In this document: positions 7,476 to 13,760 of the stretch, in pieces
Numbering within the stretch: the stretch's first letter is position 1
Layout: each line of letters opens with the position of its first letter
Source: Bacteroidales bacterium UBA1204
Lineage (GTDB): Bacteria > Bacteroidota > Bacteroidia > Bacteroidales > F082
Assembly (NCBI GenBank): GCA_002310075.1
Contig: DBXU01000114.1
Span: 595 to 14,354, forward strand
Direction: 5' to 3'
DNA: 13,760 nt
Translations under genes and position numbers: made by a program
The notes under the pieces: generated by a model
Seen by the model: the letters and a program-made list of their open reading frames with translations, nothing else
Told to the model about the DNA's origin: nothing
Database searches by the model: none

Positions 7476-7483
7476 CAAAGGTA
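7476..7483 (-). promoter_or_regulatory. -7 element of the rpiB operon promoter
   Basis: The minus strand reads TACCTTTG, a complete TAnnTTTG match, 26 bases before the rpiB ATG. Transcription would begin near 7469. A clear TTTG at -33 is not present; the sequence there is AT-rich. Confidence 0.6.
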
Positions 7484-7587
7484 CATTTTTTCATTGTTCA
7501 TTATAAGATATACACTTACAAATGAAGACATTAAAAGCTGTCTATTAAGAGTATAATTTTTTATAACTATTTATAATTCAAATATTT

Positions 7588-7624
7588 AAAAAGTTATCAA
7601 CAGATTTTTTGTTGATAACTTTTT
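7588..7624. repeat. Perfect 15-bp inverted repeat carrying paired DnaA-box-like sites
   Basis: AAAAAGTTATCAACA (7588-7602) is mirrored by TGTTGATAACTTTTT (7610-7624) around a 7-base spacer, GATTTTT. Each arm contains one full TTATCAACA. As RNA it would form an AT-rich hairpin with a U-run, but no gene reads into it from either side, so a protein-binding site is more likely than a terminator. Confidence 0.7.
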
Positions 7625-7732
7625 TGGCCGTGTGTATATTTTTTTTGACCTGTTCATAAAATCAAAAAACGAAAAAATAATACACGGTTTGAGAATGAAA
7701 ATGAACATGTTTTTTGAAAAACAAGTATGATT

Positions 7733-7741
7733 TTATCCACT
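7733..7741 (+). promoter_or_regulatory. DnaA-box-like site TTATCCACT
   Basis: It differs from the consensus TTATCCACA only in the last base. It lies in the middle of the AT-rich spacer, 115 bases from the inverted pair. Confidence 0.45.
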
Positions 7742-7862
7742 TTTTCAGAATTCAACGGATATGTGAAAATGGGGTAATTTTTCTGAATGATAAACTTTTA
7801 TCTATTTATGGAAGTCCTTATTTTAAAAATGACAAAAAAAAAGCAAGATTTTTATTGAAAAG

Positions 7863-7871
7863 TTATCAACG
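7863..7871 (+). promoter_or_regulatory. DnaA-box-like site TTATCAACG
   Basis: It carries the same TTATCAAC core as the three perfect copies, with G in the last place. It sits just before the palindrome GTTATTAATAAC and the A/T-only tract, which is where a DnaA site next to an unwinding element would be expected. Confidence 0.4.
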
Positions 7872-7960
7872 AATGAACAGGGGTTATTAATAACGCTGTA
7901 AAAAATTAATTTTTAAAATTTAAACAATAGACAACTAGTAACCGGGCAAAAAACAGCATC

Positions 7961-7999
7961 TATTTTTGTTCCCTGCTTTCACAAAAATGACTATTTTTG
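7961..7999 (+). promoter_or_regulatory. Candidate promoter elements for the MORN-repeat gene
   Basis: TATTTTTG occurs twice, at 7961-7968 and 7992-7999, each a full TAnnTTTG match. The first copy also supplies a TTTG (7965-7968) that could act as a -33 element for the second, though the 23-base gap is longer than usual. Use of the second copy would give a leader of about 70 bases. A weaker TACTTTG at 8056-8062 is closer to the ATG but lacks one base. Confidence 0.4.
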
Positions 8000-8077
8000 A
8001 CGAATCAAAATTGATGGTGAATCTGGTACTTTTTTTTGATTGTATCATGCTTGTTTACTTTGTTTAAAGTATTGTTA

Positions 8078-9589
8078 ATGAATAAAATAATAAAAATAGT
8101 ATGCTTTGTATTACTCTTTGTGATGGGTGAGTTTTCGTTTGCCCAGACAACATTTCAACGCTATACATATCCCAATGGTCAGACTTCAAGTGAGGGTTAT
8201 CTGCGTGATGGAAAACCTGATGGTTATTGGAAGACGTATTATGAATCGGGTCAGCTCAAGTCTTTTGGAAAAAGAACGAATTACCTACTCGATAGTACTT
8301 GGATTTTCTTTAATGAAGTTGGTGATACAAGTTTGATCATCAATTATAAGAAGGATTTGAAAGATGGTCCTCGTTTTACGTATGGTAAAGACGGCATCAT
8401 GATGGAACCTTATATTAAAGACGTTAGACAAGGCGAAGGAAAGAGATTCGATAGAAAGCATCGTTTGCTTCAAACGATTCGTTTCAAAGATGGCTTTGAA
8501 GAAGGGGTTTCACCTGTTTTTGATACAACTGGTCAATTAAGGGAAATCATCAATTATAGAAGAGGTTTTATCATGACTCGTGAAGTTTTGAACCGTTATG
8601 ATCGTGAGGGAAAAAAACATGGTTATTGGAAGACTTTTTACGATGATTGGACTGTTCGAACGGAATGTTATTACCGTCATGGATTGCGTGATGGTTTCTA
8701 TAAAGAGTATGACGAGAAAGGTAACCTAAAGATAATAAAGATGTTTGTCAATGACGTAGAACAAGTGCTTCAAAGTGATTTAAAACCTTTGGTTTTGCAA
8801 CATGAATACTATCCCAATGGAAAGGTTAAGAGAGAAGCTTCGTTCCGTGATGGTAAGCGTGAAGGTATTTGGCGTGAGTTTGATGAAAAAGGGAATGTAA
8901 TCAAGTCGCAGACATATAAGAAAGGCTCTTTGGTGGGTGAAGGCATTGTTGACACGGATGGAAAACGTCGTGGCGAGTATAAAGAGTTTTATTCTGACAG
9001 TACGCTTCGTGCTGAAGGGATTTTCGTTGATGGTGAACGTTCTGGAGAATGGAAATTCTATTATCCAAACGGTCAATTACAAGAAATAGGTAGTTATGAT
9101 AAGGGACAACCGAATGGTCCTTGGGTTTGGTATTATGACAATGGACAAAAACAAATCGAAGAACAGTTTTACAAGGGACAGCCGAATGGTCCTTATAAAG
9201 AATATGATTCTAAAGGTATTATCATTGTGACAGGCACTTATTTCGATGGCATGAAAAACGGAAAGTGGGTGGAACAAATAGGTGATATGCGCACGCAAGG
9301 TGAATATAGGAATGACAAACAGGTGGGTGAGTGGGTGTCGTATTATGACAATGAAAAAATGGCATTTCGCGGTACTTTCAATGCTGGTTACCCTGATGGA
9401 CAGCATTACTATTATTATGAAAACGGAAGACTACGCGAGATTCAAAGCTATGCTGTTGGTGTACCTCATGGCGATTGGAAGAAATATTGGGATACAGGTG
9501 AATTGTATTTTACCATAACCTATAATCAAGGTAAAGAAGTAAAGTATGATGGTGAACCCATCGAAGAAAGTGATATTATCAAAGAATGA
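8078..9589 (+). CDS. Secreted MORN-2 repeat protein
   Basis: This 503-residue protein has a cleavable signal peptide (hydrophobic run, then EFSFAQ, likely cut after Ala22) followed almost entirely by MORN-2/YwqK-type repeats of about 23 residues. Each has the pattern YYxNGxL...G.Y.dGxxxGxWxxY. I see roughly 18 units; the clearest run from about residue 310 to the end (FYYPNGQLQEIGSYDKGQPNG and following units). I chose the ATG at 8078 because it directly precedes the signal peptide; the upstream in-frame extension begins at TTG and adds no conserved sequence. MORN-2 proteins form extended beta-strand surfaces and are often surface-exposed in Bacteroidetes; no enzymatic function is known. Its stop overlaps the next gene's start (ATGA), suggesting coexpression with the LD-carboxypeptidase, so a link to the cell envelope is possible but unproven. 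Confidence 0.85.
   Translation: MNKIIKIVCFVLLFVMGEFSFAQTTFQRYTYPNGQTSSEGYLRDGKPDGYWKTYYESGQLKSFGKRTNYLLDSTWIFFNEVGDTSLIINYKKDLKDGPRFTYGKDGIMMEPYIKDVRQGEGKRFDRKHRLLQTIRFKDGFEEGVSPVFDTTGQLREIINYRRGFIMTREVLNRYDREGKKHGYWKTFYDDWTVRTECYYRHGLRDGFYKEYDEKGNLKIIKMFVNDVEQVLQSDLKPLVLQHEYYPNGKVKREASFRDGKREGIWREFDEKGNVIKSQTYKKGSLVGEGIVDTDGKRRGEYKEFYSDSTLRAEGIFVDGERSGEWKFYYPNGQLQEIGSYDKGQPNGPWVWYYDNGQKQIEEQFYKGQPNGPYKEYDSKGIIIVTGTYFDGMKNGKWVEQIGDMRTQGEYRNDKQVGEWVSYYDNEKMAFRGTFNAGYPDGQHYYYYENGRLREIQSYAVGVPHGDWKKYWDTGELYFTITYNQGKEVKYDGEPIEESDIIKE
9101..9194 (+). repeat. Near-identical direct DNA repeat between adjacent MORN units
   Basis: A 22-base word at 9101-9122 recurs at 9173-9194 with one A/G difference, 72 bases (24 codons) apart. 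Both copies encode KGQPNGP. This points to recent duplication or gene conversion of one MORN unit. Confidence 0.8.
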
Positions 9590-10491
9590 ATAGGATACCT
9601 TTTTTAAGTGAAGGCTCGAAAGTAGCAATTGTTGCTCCGGCGCGAAAGGTGACGCCGAACCAAATGCAGTTTGCTCTTAATTGGTTGAAAGAAAAAGGTT
9701 TCAATGCTGTTTATGATGATAGTCTTTATTCATTTGACCATATTTTTGCTGGTGATGATGATTTTAGGGCTGCTGCAGTCCAACGATATTTGGATGACAA
9801 TGATATCGATGCCATTTGGTTTGCCCGTGCAGGGTATGGTTGTATCCGAATCATCGATAAATTGGACTTTTCCCGTTTTTTAGAACGCCCAAAATGGATT
9901 GTTGGTTTCAGTGATGCGACCATATTTCATGGGAAGTTAAACCGTTTGGATTGTCCAAGCCTTCATGCTTCTATGCCGTTTTTCCTTGAAAACAAAACCA
10001 CAGAGGCTTTACAATCGCTTTATGACGCTTTAACAGGTAAAGCTTTGCAGTATACTATTGATGTGCATCCACTTAATCGTTTTGGTGATATGGAAGGTGA
10101 AATAGTTGGTGGTAATTTGTCGGTTCTTTATGGTATGATAGGATCCAATAGTTTTCCTGAAACGGATGGGAAGATTCTGTTTATTGAAGAAGTTGACGAA
10201 TACATATATCATATCGATCGTATGATGCATGCCTTACAACGCGCTGGAAAATTGGCACATTTGAAAGGTCTTGTCGTAGGTGGCCTGACCCAAATACACG
10301 ATAATTCAGATCCTTTTGGAAAGAGCGTGGAAGAAGTGATAGTAGAGGCGGTGGAAGACTATGATTATCCTGTTTGCTTCGGCTTCCCTGTTGGTCATTT
10401 TTCAGACAACAGGGCTTTTATTCTAGGTTTGAAATCAAGAATTGAAGTTGGTTCCGACAGAACGGTTTTCTTTAGCGATACTATCTATTGA
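9586..10491 (+). CDS. ldcA: LD-carboxypeptidase (peptidase S66 family, LdcA-like)
   Basis: This 301-residue protein likely removes the terminal D-alanine from murein tetrapeptides (L,D-carboxypeptidase) during peptidoglycan recycling. The S66 catalytic residues can be placed: nucleophile Ser109 in VGFSDATIFH, Glu201 in LFIEEVDE, and His271 in GFPVGHFSDN. Other family blocks are GSKVAIVAPARKV at the N-terminus, AIWFARAGYGCIRIID near 76-91 and EGEIVGGNLSVL near 170. There is no signal peptide, which fits the cytoplasmic LdcA form. The ATG overlaps the MORN gene's TGA. The last 57 bases overlap antisense with the end of the Card1-like gene. Confidence 0.92.
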   Translation: MNRIPFLSEGSKVAIVAPARKVTPNQMQFALNWLKEKGFNAVYDDSLYSFDHIFAGDDDFRAAAVQRYLDDNDIDAIWFARAGYGCIRIIDKLDFSRFLERPKWIVGFSDATIFHGKLNRLDCPSLHASMPFFLENKTTEALQSLYDALTGKALQYTIDVHPLNRFGDMEGEIVGGNLSVLYGMIGSNSFPETDGKILFIEEVDEYIYHIDRMMHALQRAGKLAHLKGLVVGGLTQIHDNSDPFGKSVEEVIVEAVEDYDYPVCFGFPVGHFSDNRAFILGLKSRIEVGSDRTVFFSDTIY

Positions 10492-11622
10492 CTTTAGGAT
10501 ATTTTTAAGCAATTCTGGTTTGGTCAGGTTTAGCCAGTCGCAGAAAGTGATACCCATGTATTTGGCGGTCTTTTTCCAAACCCCTTTATGGTCCTTCTTC
10601 AACGAGAAGATATAGGAATTACTGGTTCCAAGCAATACCTCTTTCAAAGCACATACTTTATATACGATTTCATTAAAGAGACTCTCGCTGGTCACACCTG
10701 TCTTGCATTCAATCACAAATAGTTTGTTGGCCTTCATGAAGCAAACATCCAACTCATTGTTGTGCTTGATGACACCATTGGAGATATGCACGCCCATGGC
10801 AATGTCATCAGGTTTCAAAACCTCTTTGATGAGCGCATACACATATTCCTCAAACCATCCTCCCGTCAAGTATTCCATCTCGGCACTTTGCAGCACTCCC
10901 TTTTGTTCGGAAACAAATCCGATATAATCCAAGAATTTGGTCAAGTTTGGAATGGCTGTCATGGATTCTTTGGTGGGTTTTTCAGCTTCCGAAATATTAA
11001 GGTAATTCCAATTGCGGTATCTTTCTCTTAATACTTGCATCGCCTTGAAATCGTTTGTACCAAGCAGGTTTTGTGAAAACATAGTGAAAAGATGCTGTGA
11101 GAAAGAGGTTTCTTTCACTTGTTTTCGTGGTGTGTCCACGTCGCTTTCGAGGCCATAAAGGCTGAAGTATTCTTTTAGAGTCATACGGTGTTTGATAGGA
11201 AACACCTCATCGTCGTCATCATAGATGCTGTTGTCGAAGATGGTCTTTACAATCTGGTTTTCACGGGTTTGTGTGTAGAAAAACAAGGTGTTGAACTCTT
11301 CAAATACATGTTGTACAGAAAGGGTCATGTATCGACTACCACCGGCAAGATTGAGATAGTATTGCGTGTCAGTATTCAACTTATCTTTGATGGCACGACA
11401 AATGTGTTCGTACAGCATATTGTCTTGAAATCTTTTGACAATAATGCTTTTCACGAACGCTTCTTCGACTTCCAAAAGCTGGGCCAAACGCTGTATACAA
11501 TCGGCTTCCTCTTCGGTAGAAATAAACAAAAGAACATCTCCGTTTTCATAGTATTCCTTGGTGAAAAGATAAGCTGGCAACGGATTGCTTTTGTCTATGA
11601 TATTGACGATAGTTTTGGACAT
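10435..11622 (-). CDS. Card1-like CARF / PD-(D/E)XK nuclease (DUF1887 family)
   Basis: This 395-residue protein has the DUF1887 layout. An N-terminal CARF-like Rossmann domain (about 1-135) has the motif NLAGGSRYMTLS at 91-102, where characterised members read close to TGGTK. A middle helical segment follows (about 150-250), then a PD-(D/E)XK nuclease domain with GGWFEEYVY at 254-262, NELDV (Asp292) and the catalytic ECKTG (Glu305, Lys307). Studied Card1/Can2 enzymes bind cyclic tetra-adenylate made by type III CRISPR complexes and then cut nucleic acid. Here no Cas gene or CRISPR array is visible; the upstream neighbours are pgk and a T9SS export protein. I chose the ATG at 11622; a longer form would start at TTG on top of a -7 promoter box. 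The final 19 codons including the stop are antisense to the LD-carboxypeptidase gene. Activity and ligand are inferred from the family. Confidence 0.85.
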   Translation of the reverse strand: MSKTIVNIIDKSNPLPAYLFTKEYYENGDVLLFISTEEEADCIQRLAQLLEVEEAFVKSIIVKRFQDNMLYEHICRAIKDKLNTDTQYYLNLAGGSRYMTLSVQHVFEEFNTLFFYTQTRENQIVKTIFDNSIYDDDDEVFPIKHRMTLKEYFSLYGLESDVDTPRKQVKETSFSQHLFTMFSQNLLGTNDFKAMQVLRERYRNWNYLNISEAEKPTKESMTAIPNLTKFLDYIGFVSEQKGVLQSAEMEYLTGGWFEEYVYALIKEVLKPDDIAMGVHISNGVIKHNNELDVCFMKANKLFVIECKTGVTSESLFNEIVYKVCALKEVLLGTSNSYIFSLKKDHKGVWKKTAKYMGITFCDWLNLTKPELLKNILKSIDSIAKENRSVGTNFNS

Positions 11623-11640
11623 AGCATGATGTTTTTGGCA

Positions 11641-11648
11641 CAAAAATA
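11641..11648 (-). promoter_or_regulatory. Candidate -7 element before the Card1-like gene
   Basis: The minus strand reads TATTTTTG, matching TAnnTTTG, 18 bases before the ATG at 11622. Transcription would start near 11634 and leave a leader of about a dozen bases. No -33 TTTG is seen at the right distance. It would allow expression independent of pgk. Confidence 0.4.
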
Positions 11649-11661
11649 AGAAAGAATGCTC

Positions 11662-13068
11662 TTATTCCACGATTACCTTCCGTGTGGCATCGCCTAATCT
11701 CACGATATAAAGACCTCGCGGCAATGCTATGCTTTCCTTGCCTTCAATTTCCTTGGCGAATACTATTTGTCCAAGGGTGTTTGTGACGGTTACTTTGCCT
11801 TTGCCTTCCACCATGAAATGGCCTTGTGCGGGGTTGGGCGACACTTCGAGTAAAGCAGTATGTGACTCCTCAACGGCGTCATAGCCAACAAAAGGTATGA
11901 AAGTCACCAAACCCAGGTCCGGGTTGTCGTTTTGATGGAAGATGTGGTCTTCCACCTCTTGTTCGCTTGTGGTGCCCCAATCGTTGCCGACAGCCATGAT
12001 GTCAAAAGAGGAGTTGTTGTATAAGTCATACATCTGTCCATTGTTGTAGTTATTGTGGATTTCATTGTGCCCCCAGTCGTCTTCGGTACCAAGATTGATG
12101 TCAGCGGCATTGATGACAGTTATCCCCCATAGGTTCCCTGTGATAACATTGTTTCGTAACACCGCCTTGTTGTTTTCATCCACACCATAGATACTGATGC
12201 CGCTTCCGCCGTTCATGGGATTGTCCTCATAGTAGTTGTCGATGAATTGGTTCCCTTCAATGACGGATGAAATAGTCAAGCCTTGTTGGTTGTAGCCATA
12301 GCGACCTTTTGTGACATGGTTGTCTTTTAACAATACTTTGGTGGAGCCGGTACCCATGAGGTCGGCGACGGAAATGCCACCCACACGATGTGTTCCAAAA
12401 GCACCATCAATCTCGTTTCCAACAATGTAAATGGTGTCTTCAGCACCAGGCCCAAGGTTGATTTGTGGGCTATTGAGGTCATCCGTGACGTTTTCCTCGA
12501 TATGGTTGTTCAGGATGCGTGGCGAGCCATGTCCGTTGGCGGGCGAGCTGATGGCAGCGCCCTTGTTTAGCAGGAAATAGCAGTCTTCAACCAGCGGGTT
12601 GCAGTTCATGAAATCAATGACAGCATTGGCGTAATCCCTTGTGAAATAAAGGAATTTAGTGTCGATGAATGACACTTCAGACTCGATGATCTTAATGCCG
12701 GCACCATCGCTGAAGTACATTTTTTTCACCTCGCAGCCAGTGGCATTTTCAAATCGCATGCTGAATGAGGGGTCGCCCATGATGGAAACGCGATTGGCGT
12801 TATCGCAAACCATGGAACCTTGGATGGTTATTAATGCGTTTTCAACGAAGATTTTCTGGAAACCATTGTCGATTTTTAAGATGTCGTTGGTCGAGATGGT
12901 TAGGTCGGCATGAATTCGGTAATTACCCGATTCAAAAGAGACCACGTCGGTAGTCGCTGCCAAATCGCTCATGGTGTAGGTGGTGCCGTTGCCAGGGCTC
13001 ACCCATTGTGCGTTCAGCATCGACCATAGGCCGATGCTGAACGATATCAATAATACTATTTTTCTCAT
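11662..13068 (-). CDS. Secreted right-handed beta-helix protein with T9SS type A sorting domain
   Basis: This 468-residue protein begins with a signal peptide (RKIVLLISFSIGLWSMLNA, likely cut after Ala20). A parallel beta-helix region follows (about 40-390) with repeated short N-N/G-N turns such as RNNVITGNLWGI, EDCYFLLNKGA and EGNQFIDNYY, as in NosD/PbH1 proteins. Before the tail comes VGNDWGT and a segment ending VTFIPF. The last 62 residues form a Por-type C-terminal sorting domain (LEVSPNPAQG near 407, TNTLGQIVFAKEI, then GLYIVRL), which directs export by the type IX system and usually surface attachment or release. The ligand is not evident; beta-helix proteins often bind or cut polysaccharides, but no lyase motif was recognised. 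It starts 5 bases after the pgk stop and ends 39 bases before the Card1-like ATG. Confidence 0.88.
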   Translation of the reverse strand: MRKIVLLISFSIGLWSMLNAQWVSPGNGTTYTMSDLAATTDVVSFESGNYRIHADLTISTNDILKIDNGFQKIFVENALITIQGSMVCDNANRVSIMGDPSFSMRFENATGCEVKKMYFSDGAGIKIIESEVSFIDTKFLYFTRDYANAVIDFMNCNPLVEDCYFLLNKGAAISSPANGHGSPRILNNHIEENVTDDLNSPQINLGPGAEDTIYIVGNEIDGAFGTHRVGGISVADLMGTGSTKVLLKDNHVTKGRYGYNQQGLTISSVIEGNQFIDNYYEDNPMNGGSGISIYGVDENNKAVLRNNVITGNLWGITVINAADINLGTEDDWGHNEIHNNYNNGQMYDLYNNSSFDIMAVGNDWGTTSEQEVEDHIFHQNDNPDLGLVTFIPFVGYDAVEESHTALLEVSPNPAQGHFMVEGKGKVTVTNTLGQIVFAKEIEGKESIALPRGLYIVRLGDATRKVIVE

Positions 13069-13073
13069 GATGT

Positions 13074-13760
13074 TTACTTCTTAATCGCAGCAATGCCAGG
13101 CAGTTCCTTGCCTTCGATGGCTTCGAGTAGGGCGCCGCCGCCAGTTGAGACGTAGCTCACGCGGTCGGCCAAGCCGAACTTGTTGATGCAGCTCACGCTG
13201 TCGCCACCGCCGATGAGCGAATAGGCGCCATTCTTTTCTGTGGCTTCAACGATGGCTTCGGCCAAGGCTTTGGAACCTTCGGCAAACTTGTCGAACTCAA
13301 ACACGCCGCAGGGACCGTTCCACAAGATGGTCTTCGACTGCTTGATAATGCCGGCGTAGAACTTGCGGCTTTCGGGACCGCAGTCCATGCCTTCCCAACC
13401 ATCGGGCACGTTCATCGGGTCGACGACCATGGTGTTGGCGTCGTTCGAGAATTTGTCGCCTACCACCACGTCGAACGAAAGGTAGAGGTTGACGCCTTTT
13501 TGCTTGGCTTTTTCGATGATCTCCAAGGCGAGGTCGAGCTTGTCCTCTTCGCAGATGGAGTTGCCAATCTTACCACCCAATGCTTTCTTGAAAGTGTAGG
13601 TCATGCCACCGCAGAGGATGAGGTTGTCGACCTTAGTAAGCAGGTTTTCGATGATTTCAATCTTGGTGGAGACCTTCGAGCCACCCATGATGGCGGTGAA
13701 GGGGCGTTGGATGTCTTCCATCACCTTGTTGACGGCAGCCACTTCCTTGCCCATCAGGTA
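13074..13760 (-). CDS. pgk: Phosphoglycerate kinase, C-terminal part (cut by window edge)
   Basis: About 228 C-terminal residues of a protein normally near 400-420 long are present; the N-terminal domain lies beyond base 13760. It transfers phosphate from 1,3-bisphosphoglycerate to ADP in glycolysis. Typical motifs are [55 protein letters not shown], the nucleotide-binding glycine run [11 protein letters not shown], and the terminal [19 protein letters not shown]. The reading frame continues uninterrupted to the window edge (residues YLMGKEV). Its stop is only 5 bases before the T9SS protein's ATG, an arrangement that suggests shared transcription. Confidence 0.97.
   Translation of the reverse strand, partial: YLMGKEVAAVNKVMEDIQRPFTAIMGGSKVSTKIEIIENLLTKVDNLILCGGMTYTFKKALGGKIGNSICEEDKLDLALEIIEKAKQKGVNLYLSFDVVVGDKFSNDANTMVVDPMNVPDGWEGMDCGPESRKFYAGIIKQSKTILWNGPCGVFEFDKFAEGSKALAEAIVEATEKNGAYSLIGGGDSVSCINKFGLADRVSYVSTGGGALLEAIEGKELPGIAAIKK

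Larger units (their letters stand above)
7450..8077. other. Candidate chromosomal replication origin (oriC), AT-rich gene-free region
   Basis: This spacer of about 630 bases between divergent genes has no plausible ORF and is strikingly richer in A/T than its flanks. It holds five 9-mers matching or nearly matching the DnaA box consensus TTATCCACA: TTATCAACA at 7594-7602 (+), 7610-7618 (-) and 7459-7467 (-), TTATCCACT at 7733-7741 (+) and TTATCAACG at 7863-7871 (+). Other structure includes an inverted pair CCGTGT/ACACGG (7628-7633, 7682-7687), TTCAGAA/TTCTGAA (7744-7750, 7781-7787), the palindrome GTTATTAATAAC (7883-7894), and an A/T-only stretch at 7900-7925 that could be an unwinding element. 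The genes on both sides point away from it. dnaA is not visible, but in Bacteroidetes oriC need not be next to dnaA. The alternative is an ordinary AT-rich divergent promoter region with chance matches. Confidence 0.55.

Noticed and set aside
8078..9589. Calling the MORN gene an antitoxin because YwqK-type repeats are often so labelled
   Set aside because: No toxin gene is adjacent, the protein is secreted and far longer than YwqK, and the antitoxin label for the repeat family is weakly founded.
10386..10414. Perfect 8-bp hairpin CCCTGTTG/CAACAGGG inside the LD-carboxypeptidase gene
   Set aside because: It has no U-tract on the minus strand and on the plus strand would stop transcription within the gene; it also covers the conserved catalytic histidine block, so protein constraint explains it well enough.
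11623..11643. Seven-residue N-terminal extension of the Card1-like protein from a TTG
   Set aside because: The TTG is part of a TAnnTTTG promoter box, and a good ATG followed by a typical CARF first strand occurs at 11622.
12661..13068. Assigning the beta-helix protein as a pectate lyase or alginate-modifying enzyme
   Set aside because: The fold is supported but no catalytic motif of those enzymes was recognised.
10435..13760. CRISPR array or cas genes near the Card1-like nuclease
   Set aside because: No regularly spaced repeats and no Cas-like ORFs were found on either strand.
1..13760. GC-skew switch at the candidate origin as firm evidence
   Set aside because: Only some lines were counted by eye; coding-strand bias confounds the result and parts of topA go against the trend, so it was kept only as a hint.

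Overview
The window looks like chromosomal DNA of a Bacteroidetes bacterium, probably order Bacteroidales. The reasons are a protein with a type IX secretion (T9SS) sorting domain, tandem DUF4369/TlpA-type thioredoxin lipoproteins, repeated promoter elements of the Bacteroidetes form TAnnTTTG, and gene starts without clear Shine-Dalgarno sequences. No insertion sequences, tRNAs, rRNAs or CRISPR arrays were seen.

Left part (1-7449), mostly minus strand. It opens with the first 40 codons of a probable deoxyhypusine-synthase-family gene, which has its own promoter just beyond the topA terminator. Then come topA (DNA topoisomerase I) and, divergently, a cysQ-like bisphosphate nucleotidase on the plus strand. 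An operon reading leftward toward cysQ follows: rpiB, a lutB-like iron-sulfur protein, and two paralogous lipoprotein thioredoxins with CGPC and CPDC active sites. Its likely terminator lies inside the 3' end of the opposing cysQ gene.

Middle (7450-8077). This is a very AT-rich, gene-free stretch of about 0.6 kb between divergent genes. It holds three perfect copies of TTATCAACA (two as an inverted pair), a TTATCCACT, a TTATCAACG, several other inverted repeats and an A/T-only tract. I read it as a candidate chromosomal replication origin (oriC), on motif evidence only.

Right part (8078-13760). A plus-strand pair encodes a secreted MORN-2 repeat protein and an LD-carboxypeptidase (S66 family), joined by an ATGA overlap. 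Converging on it from the minus strand are the 3' two thirds of pgk (phosphoglycerate kinase), a T9SS-exported beta-helix protein 5 bp downstream, and a DUF1887/Card1-like protein combining a CARF sensor with a PD-(D/E)XK nuclease. The Card1-like gene overlaps the carboxypeptidase gene tail-to-tail by 57 bp. CARF nucleases of this type normally answer to cyclic oligoadenylate from type III CRISPR systems, but no CRISPR gene or array is visible here.

The most notable items are the candidate oriC, the solitary Card1-like nuclease in a housekeeping-gene context, and a period-7 low-complexity repeat read in frame inside cysQ.
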